The notes under the pieces: model-generated
What the model was told of the DNA's origin: nothing
What the model saw: the letters and a program-made list of their open reading frames with translations, nothing else
The model's database searches: none
Position numbers and translations under genes: made by a program
In this document: one piece after another, positions 23,301-32,300 of the stretch
Layout: the number at the start of each line of letters is the position of its first letter
Position numbering within the stretch: position 1 is the stretch's first letter
Origin: Bromus sterilis
Taxonomy: Eukaryota; Streptophyta; Magnoliopsida; Poales; Poaceae
Length of the DNA: 64,000 nucleotides
Direction: 5' to 3'
Assembly (NCBI GenBank): GCA_950022295.1
Contig: OX465600.1
Location: forward strand, 197,499,782 to 197,563,781

Positions 23301-26300
23301 GCCAGAAATTGATCGACAGTCATATGAAAGACTTGGCCTTGAATCATATAATCAAATTTCCATGTCTTCGAGTTCTCCGGATCTCCAGTGACATAAAGCG
23401 TTGCATAAAACTGCTTGATAAGCTCGGGATTGTAACCACAATCGAGAGCAAACATCTTGTGAGCATGCAGACTATCAATTGTTTCGGCAACATTCTCGAA
23501 ACAAGTAGTGGAGTACACCGAAGGCATATCAAGGTATTGATGCTGGAAAACTCTTGCCTTGTTGTACAGCACACGAGTATAGTAGATAGCTTGTTCTTGG
23601 GTCCAAAACCGAAGAGAATATGCACTTCTGGGCTTCTCGTAGGGATTGGTACCGAAGAAAAATGGTTTGTGTTCACGCCTTTTGAAGATTGGACCTCCTC
23701 GAGGAACATCTGAGCGGAACAGAGGTAGCATTTCTCTCGGATGAGCAGAGTGAAGCAGCTCATCAACTGGAAAAACTTCAGCAGCATTATCTGGCATCTG
23801 GAATACAGGCTCTGCAGGTCGAGGGATGGATGATGGAATGTTTACGATATCCTGAGTCGGAATGACTGCAGGAGCATTCTCTTCGGGCTGAGCTACGACG
23901 GCATCTCCTTCGTCGGTTTGAGCATTTTGTGCGGCCTCTTCATTTTCCATGGCCTCCAAGTCTTCATCTAGTTGTGCAAAAGCATCAACCATTTCTTCGT
24001 TCGAGGAACTTGAAGAGGAGGAGGAAGAATTGTCACTTGAACTGACATCTCCAGGACTATTGCATGCAACATGGTCTCGTCGAGAAGAAACTGTCATGAT
24101 GTCAACATCAGCATCTTCTCCTTCAGGCAGAGTCTGAGCAGAAGAGTAATCTTTCTGGACTTGTGTTTCTTGCTCGACATGAGCAACTTGCTCGGTCTCT
24201 GCATGAGCTTGGGTTTCGTTGGCGGGGGTGGTTGATGGAATGCCATGAGGTGGGGATGGTGGGTTTGGAGGTGGCGTCAAGGCTTTTGGTGGTGAGGGTT
24301 GACGTGGAGGAAGTGGAGGTGTTTGTTGTCGAGGTGGAGGAGTGGCTTGGCAAGGGGGTGGAGTTGTTTGTTGAGGAGGTGATGGTGTTTTCTTGCGGGG
24401 AGGAGAGGGTTGCTTGGTTGGATTTGGTTCAGATTCTTGTCGTGCTGTGGCGGCATCGACCTCGGTGGTCTTGGACTTCTTGGCGGTCTTCTCGATCTCT
24501 GGCGTCCCACGCACAGAGGTTGGGGCAGCAGAATTTCTCTTTCGAGATTGTCTTTGGAACAGAGCATTATTATGCTCTTTGCAAACAGCAGATACAGCTT
24601 GTTTAACCTTGTCAAACACAGCAGTTAAATTCTCTTTCTGAGCACTCCTAGAGGCTTCAGCCGATGCAATCTTGGATTTGAAAAATTTTCGGGACTCAAC
24701 GTCCTCGGTTTCTTCTTGAAGTTGCCTGGTGTAAAACCTCACTTGTTCCTTATCCTTTTTATCCTGGGTGATATAATCTTCCCAGCGAATCATGTATCGA
24801 GCAACATGCTCTTGTATTTCAGCAGGAACATCGTCCTCGGCAGTGACTCTGCTCGGTGTGGTAGCCATCTTCCAGAGAATGTGTGAAATATGTGCAGCAT
24901 CCCATGGAGCATTTGCATTTGATTCTCCTTCGTTAGAACTCTCTTCATCGGCACGAGGGCCGGAATCAACTGGTGCAATAGGGGCAGGACCTGGGGAAGC
25001 TCGAGGAACTGGAGCAGCTTGCGCCTTCTGTCTAGCCTCCTTGGCTTTCTTTTCGGCTTCCTTGGTGGCCTTGACAGCAGCAATGGGCTTTGAGGCCACT
25101 GCTTTATCCTTCGAGGCACTAGGGGCCTCAGCATTCTTCTTCGCAGCACTTGGGGCTACAACCTTTTCCTTCGGGTTTGTAGGTATGGTGCCTTCAGAAA
25201 TCTGGCGACGATATTTTTCACTGACCAAATGGAGAATACCAAGTTGTTGAGCAACCAGAGCCTTTTATGCTCGGGCTGACTGTGAAAGTTCAGGAGTTTG
25301 GAATTAATCAAGTCTTTTGCCTCTTGTTCCTTCTGTTTTGCCAGCCTTTCTTTACGTTGAACAAGAGTTTCTTCATCCTCAGAAACTTGAGCTTGCTTTC
25401 CCTTCGTTGTTACCGAAGGTTTTGGTTGGCGAACAGGAACAGGTGGAGCAGAAGAAATGGGAGGATCAGTGACCAAGTTGGTCAAGTCAATATTTCCTCG
25501 AGGAGCCTGTGGAGCTGGCTCCTGGATCCTTATGCCTTTACTGCTCGGATTTTTCTTCTGAGGTATGTCCTCGACATCAGCCTCAGTACCAAGGTCTTGA
25601 TCATCTGAGTTAGCTTCTCCTTCGGAGCTTGCATCAGGAGGTGATACTATTACAACCTTTTTCTGTCGCTTGGCTGACTTCTTGCCACCCTTCGATTTGG
25701 CACTAGGGCCAACTTCTATGGTACCTTCAGCAGCAGCAGCTTCCTTTCGTGCTTTGGCTTCCTTTCTCTTTTGTGCTCGAGCTTCCCGAGCATCAACCAG
25801 CTCCTGAAAATCGGTAGGAGTTTTCAGGGAGGATGGATGAGCATCAGCTGGAGGAGGTGGTCGATTATCTTTCGTCCACTTTGGCCTTAACGATTTGACA
25901 TCAGACCAAGGATTTTTCATAGCAAACAGCCTCTCCCAGCGTGGCATAAGAGACTTGTACTCATACCAACGAAGGGCTTGAAGCCTTCGTATCTCTTGCA
26001 GACGATTTTCTCTCGTACGTTCATCCTCAGATCCTGAAGGTGTCCTCAAGTTCTTCTCTATGATCAAATCCTCAGATAAACCTTCAGAGTTGTTGGTGAT
26101 TCTAGTTCTGCCTCCCACACGCTTGGGTGCTCTAATATTTCCTTCGTTGCCAGACATTCTCCTGCGAAAAAGGAAGGTACGAGGGAATATAGGGAAGTTG
26201 TGAACAAGTACCAGCAATTACGAGGAAAAACATTTTGAAAGCAGCAATCATATCGAGAGATTTGTCTTATCGCAAGTTTTCATGAAAGTGCTAGGCTAGA

Positions 26301-29300
26301 TTTTCATCGGGTGGAAATCTAACGAAGAACTTGTATGAATTAATCGCACAAGCATAAGTCTATCGATATGATACTGAAGGAATTGCCTAAGTGAGAGAAT
26401 CCGAGTGATTTCTTACCAAGGTCAGATGGGGAATCGACAGAAAAGGCTACAAACAGATTTCCCAAGTTTCAAAGATCCAAGCGGATCAAACAGTCCTAAA
26501 AGAAATCACAGAAAATCAACACAGAAACTGGAAACGATGAACAGATGAGATAGAATCGAATCCAGAGCCACACATACCCTAACTTGGTGATGTGAGGCGA
26601 CTACGGCGACGCAGATGAAGATCTTTGTCGACGGGAACGTCTCCGGCGGCTTCCTTCCGGCAGCTAAGAGGCGAGGGAGTCGACGGCGACGAGGCAGCAC
26701 GGCGGCGCGCGAGAGAGAGCTTCTGGAAGTGAAGAGACGAAGTCGAGGAAATAGCGAGGTCTAGGCCGGTGGGGTGGATCAGTATTTATAAGAGGGGGTC
26801 TGACCGAGCTGTCAGACCTGATCCAACGGCGCAGATTTCGCGTCTCTCCGCATTCAACGGACGGATTTTGTGGCGGTAATCGTGGGAAGTCCCAACGAAC
26901 CGAAAGGTATTTGCTCCACGTCCGAGATCAAACTCATCGAACATCGAGTAAAAAAAAGATAAAACTTTGATAGATTTTCCTTCGGAATCAATGACATTCG
27001 AAGGGAATCTTGATCGAGTACAATATATACATGTTCACGAGAGAAAAGCACAGAAGGGGTAGGGATAGAATAGAGGGAAAACAGGGTCCGATACTTAGTC
27101 AATCCGAGGGAAAAACATCAATAAGACTCAGACTGATAAGTGTATAGGACAACATCAAACGAACAAAAATAAACGAAAAAGAAACACGATAGAAAATTAA
27201 CGTAAGCAATCAACAATGAAAACTAATGATACATAGTACCAATGGTTATGATCTTACAGCACATTGCGTGAGTCTAAGATGTTCAACTCACACCTCAGTG
27301 TACAGAACCTCTTTTCATCCAAGGGCTTTGTGAATATATCAGCCAATTGATCTTCGGTGCGAACATGACTGATAACAATATCTTCTCGCTGAATGTGATC
27401 TCGAAGAAAATGATGACGAATATCAATATGCTTCGTTCGAGAGTGTTGCACAGGGTTATGGGAAATCTTGATAGCACTCTCGTTATCACATAGCAATGGA
27501 ATTTTCTTCACAAGAATACCATAGTCTTTCAGCGTTTGCTTGAGCCACAGAATCTGAGTACAGCATGAACCGGCAACAATATACTCGGCTTCAGCTGTAG
27601 AAATAGATACACAATTCTGTTTCTTCGAAGCCCAACAGACAAGAGATCTACCGAGAAAATGACATGTGCCTGAGGTAGATTTCCTGGCGACTCGATCACC
27701 AGCCCAGTTGGAATCAGAGTAACCAACGAGATCAAACTGGGCACCCTTGGGATACCAAAGACCCAAGGTTGGTGTGTGAGCCAGATATCGAAGGATTCGC
27801 TTGACAGCAATATGATGAGATTCCTTCGGATTCGCCTGAAAACGAGCACACATACAAACTGATAGCATAATGTCAGGTCTAGATGCACAAAGGTAAAGAA
27901 GCGAACCGATCATCGAGCGATATTTCTTCTGATCGAAAGGTTTTCCCTTCTCATCTGCATCTAGATGAACATTCGTAGGCATTGGAGTCTTGATAGTTTT
28001 GCAACTGACAAGATCAAACTTCTTCAGGCAATCTCTGAGATACTTCTCTTGAGAAATGAAAGTACCATTTTTCTGTTGACGGATTTGAAGCCCGAGAAAG
28101 AACTTCAATTCACCCATCATTGACATTTCATATTTCTTCGACATCATACGAGCAAATTCTTCGCTAATATCAGGGTTAGTACAGCCAAAAATAATATCAT
28201 CGACATAAATTTGACACACAAAAAGATCATTTTTGTATGCACGAGTGAAAAGAGTCGGATCAGTTGTTCCTGGTTTGAAGCCCTTCTTTAGAAGAAAATC
28301 CTTCAGTGTTTCATACCAAGCACGAGGTGCTTGCTTTAACCCATATAGGGCCTTGTGCAATCTGTACACCTTATCAGGATTCTTCGGGTCTTCAAAACCT
28401 GGTGGCTGCATAACATACACTTCTTCGATTTCACCGTTAAGAAATGCACTTTTGACATCCATTTGATAAAGCAATATACCATTGTAATTGGCAAAAGCAA
28501 GCATGACACGAATGGATTCAAGACGAGCAACTGGGGCATAAGTCTCACCAAAATCAATACCTTCGATTTGGGTGTATCCTTGTGCAACCAGTCGAGCTTT
28601 ATTCCTTACCACTATGCCATCTTCATCTTGCTTGTTGCGAAAGATCCACTTCGTACCAATGATATTATGCTTTGTGGGATCAGGTCTATCGACAAGAGAC
28701 CAGACTTTATTTCTCTTGAACTGGTTAAGTTTTTCGAGCATAGCAGTCATCCAGTCTGAGTCCTTCATGGCTTCATCGAATTTTGATGGTTCTAGCATGG
28801 ATACAAACGAAAAATTTCCACAGAAGTTAGCTAGTCGAGTACGAGAACGAGTGGTGGGTCGACCTGGTAAACAAATTTCTTTGAGAATTGAGTCGACATC
28901 CACTCTTCTTCGAACGCGAGGAAAAATTTCTTCATCATGTGGACCAGGATGATTTTCCGGATCAGCTTGTCCTTCGGGATACTCTTGTCCTTCGGGATGA
29001 GCATTTTCTTTGTTTATGCGTTCTCCTTCGACCTGTTCATCAGTTTCTTCAGGATGTTGATCTCCAGCGCCCCGGGCTATGTGTGGGAACATTGGACCAT
29101 CATCATCCCTGTTTTCTTGTTGTGCATTTCCATCGACAGGCCGAATATCTCCAATAGCCATGTACCTGATAACTTCATCCAATGGTGGTTCATCCAGGTT
29201 AAGAGGTAATTGCTCCTTTTGAGAGCCGTTAGACTCATCAAAGCGAACATTTACAGTTTCTACAACTTTGCCAAGATGTGAGTTGTAAACTCTGTAAGTG

Positions 29301-32300
29301 TGAGAATTTGAACCATAACCTAGAAGAAAACCTTCGTGTGCCTTTGGGGCAAACTTGGAGCTGTGATTCATATCTCTGATGTAACATGTAGCACCAGAAA
29401 CCCTGAGATAAGACACATTGGGCTTTTTACCAGTGATGAGTTCATGTGAAGTTTTCTTCAGAAATTTGTGCAGATAAACCTTGTTGATGATATGACATGC
29501 AGTGTTGATAGCTTCAGCCCAGAACCTGATAGGGGTCTTGTATTCAGCGAGCATTGTTCTGGCCATTTCAATAAGTGTTCGATTCTTTCTCTCGACCACA
29601 CCATTTTGTTGCGGTGTATAAGCAGCCGAGAATTCATGAGTAAAGCCATATTCATCAAGAAATTCTTCGATATGAGTATTTTTGAATTCTGTACCATTAT
29701 CACTTCTGATATGCTTGAGAGATAATTCATATTCAGTTTGAGCTCTCTTTGCGAAAGTTTTGAAAATTTCAACAACCTTGCTTTTGTCATCTAGAAAGAA
29801 CACCCAAGTATATCGATAGAAATCATCAACAATAACTAGACCATACTTGTTACCTCCAAGACTAGCATAATTTTGAGGACCGAATAAATCCATATGAAGT
29901 AATTCAAGAGGACGAGTAGTAGTCATGACGGTTTTTGCTGAGTGATGTTTCTTGGCAATCTTTCCAGCTTCACAGGCACTGCATAGACGATCTTTATCGA
30001 ATTTCACATTATCAATTCCAACGATGTTCTTCTTCGAGATAAGAGTTTGAAGATTTTTCATCCCTGCATGACCAAGTCTTCGGTGCCATAACCAACCAGA
30101 AGTGGCTTTGGCCATTAAACATGTGGACACTGCAGGTCCCGAAGAAAAATCAACGACGTAAAGATCACCCTTGCGATATCCTTCGAACACGAAGGACTAA
30201 TCATCCTGTGAAAAGACAACACAACGAGACGCAGAAAACAGTACAAGCATACCCATATCACAAAGTTTTGATATAGACATAAGATTATATCCTAGAGATT
30301 GTACAAGTAACACCTTATCAATATGCTTGTCTTTCGATATTGCAACCTTACCCAAACCAAGTACTTTTCCTTTGTTTTCGTCACCGAAGGTAATGTATTT
30401 CTGTGAAGATTCAGACAGTTTTGCTTCGGCGAACAACTCTTTGTCTCCGGTCATATGATTTGTACATCCACTATCCATGACCCATTCGGATCCACCGGAG
30501 ACATAGCCCTGCAGAAGAATTAGTTCTTCTTAACCACCCACAAGCGAGCAGGTGACTTGGAAGGCATGGTAGAGCTAGATGGGGCAGCAATATTATATCG
30601 AACAGGATTGCATTGTCGATCAGGACCATCAAGCACACCATAAATATAATTCCTCGATGAGGGGTTAGAGTAACGATGGGTAATTGCAATTTTGGTGCGA
30701 TTGTCACGATGGCGATAAACATTTCTATCTATATGATAGTAATCCTTCTGGAGAACATTTGAAACAGATACCAAGGGTTCATTTCTATCCTCGAGAGAAT
30801 AGTAGTGATTCGGTGGTACGGAGGATTTTCCCTGCATAGAATGATTAGGGGGCAGTTTTTCTACGAGAGATTTGCGAACCCAAATCTGTCGCTTATAAAA
30901 GCCATTCTTTGGAGGAGTACCAACGAACTCAGCCGACACCTTTCCTTCCTGATCTTTGACAAGCTTGTATTCAGAATCAAGTGATTCATCAACAATAGCT
31001 TTGTCAATTTGGCAACTGAAACCTGAAAGATTAGCAATATCAATGGGCTTTTCTTTCGCAAGAACCCAGACAGTCTTAGGATACTGCTCGGGTTCCCAGT
31101 AGGTTCCATCAGGATTGATTTTCCTTTCGAAGCCAACTCCTTCGTTTCGGGGATTTCTGTGAAGAAGAGCCTTTCGTAGGATATCACATAAGTACTGGTG
31201 TCCCTGCACACTTTTGAACATGCCTGTTTCAAATAAAATTTTCAACCTGAGGAGTTCCTCGGTAATGGTTTCCTCGTTCGAGGGGTTAGCATCATCAATA
31301 ACAATAGGTTGCTTTCCTTTTGATCTCTCGGAAATAGAGTCAATTTTACTTCGTTCCAAACAAGTCAAGCAAGGTGGAATAGATTCATTTTTATCTTCTG
31401 AGCCCTGTTGAGCCATGAGAGTGAGATTTACACTTTCCAACTCTTCATTAGCCTCTCTCAGTTTCTCGAGAGCCATTTTCCCTTGAAGGAATTCGTAGGT
31501 TAGCTTCTCGTAGTCCACTGAGAGAAGATCATGACGAGAGGAAAGTTCATCATACTTTTCTTTCAGAGCAGTATGCTCATTCGTCAAAGTTTGACCCTTC
31601 TCAATCTCATCGATCAACAAAGTCTCAGATTTTTGAATAGTTTCACTTAAAGAATCTAGCTCATCTTGTTGGTAGAAGCAATTTTGGCAAGTTTAGCATA
31701 ACTTATCCTAGAGTTACTTTCATAAGCAGATCCATCAGAAGTATCGTAAGATTTCTTAGATGGAGATACCTTAGCCTTGGCCATGAAGCAGTAAGCTGGA
31801 GATTCATCTTCACTGCTCTGGTTGGAGAAGAATGAACTTGAATTCTTGTTTGAGGCGAATGCTATCCCAGCAACACCATCAGATTCAGAACCAGAACCAG
31901 AACCTGATCTTGACTTTGATCCTGCTTCAGAACCGGAAGCTTCATCTTCAGAGTTCATCTCTTTACCCAGATAGGCTTTGGCTCGCTGTGAATTCTGTCG
32001 ACGAGAGGAATGTGATTTCGAGGAAGAACTCTCTCGATGCTTGTGATACTTCTTCTTCTTGTCATCATCAGAACCATCTTTCTTGTCTTTTCTGGACCTT
32101 GAATCATATTTCTTCGAATCGTGGTTTTTGCTCGATCTGTAAGACTTGCTCGAAGAGCTGCTGTGAGAGTGCTTTGATTTATGTTCAATTTCCCAGAGAG
32201 GACAATCAGCAATGAAGTGATCTGGCTTCTTGCACTTATAGCAACAGTTATCTTTCGCTGAAGAGTTTCTGGATGATGATCGATGCTGTGATGAATTGCT

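Noticed and set aside
22014..25608. Plus-strand ORFs opposite the Copia extra ORF
   Set aside because: They are shadows of the long minus-strand frames and have no promoter or motif.
22124..26217. Naming the Copia extra ORF an envelope gene
   Set aside because: Position fits, but no signal peptide, membrane helix or fusion region is visible, so the functional label is not supported.
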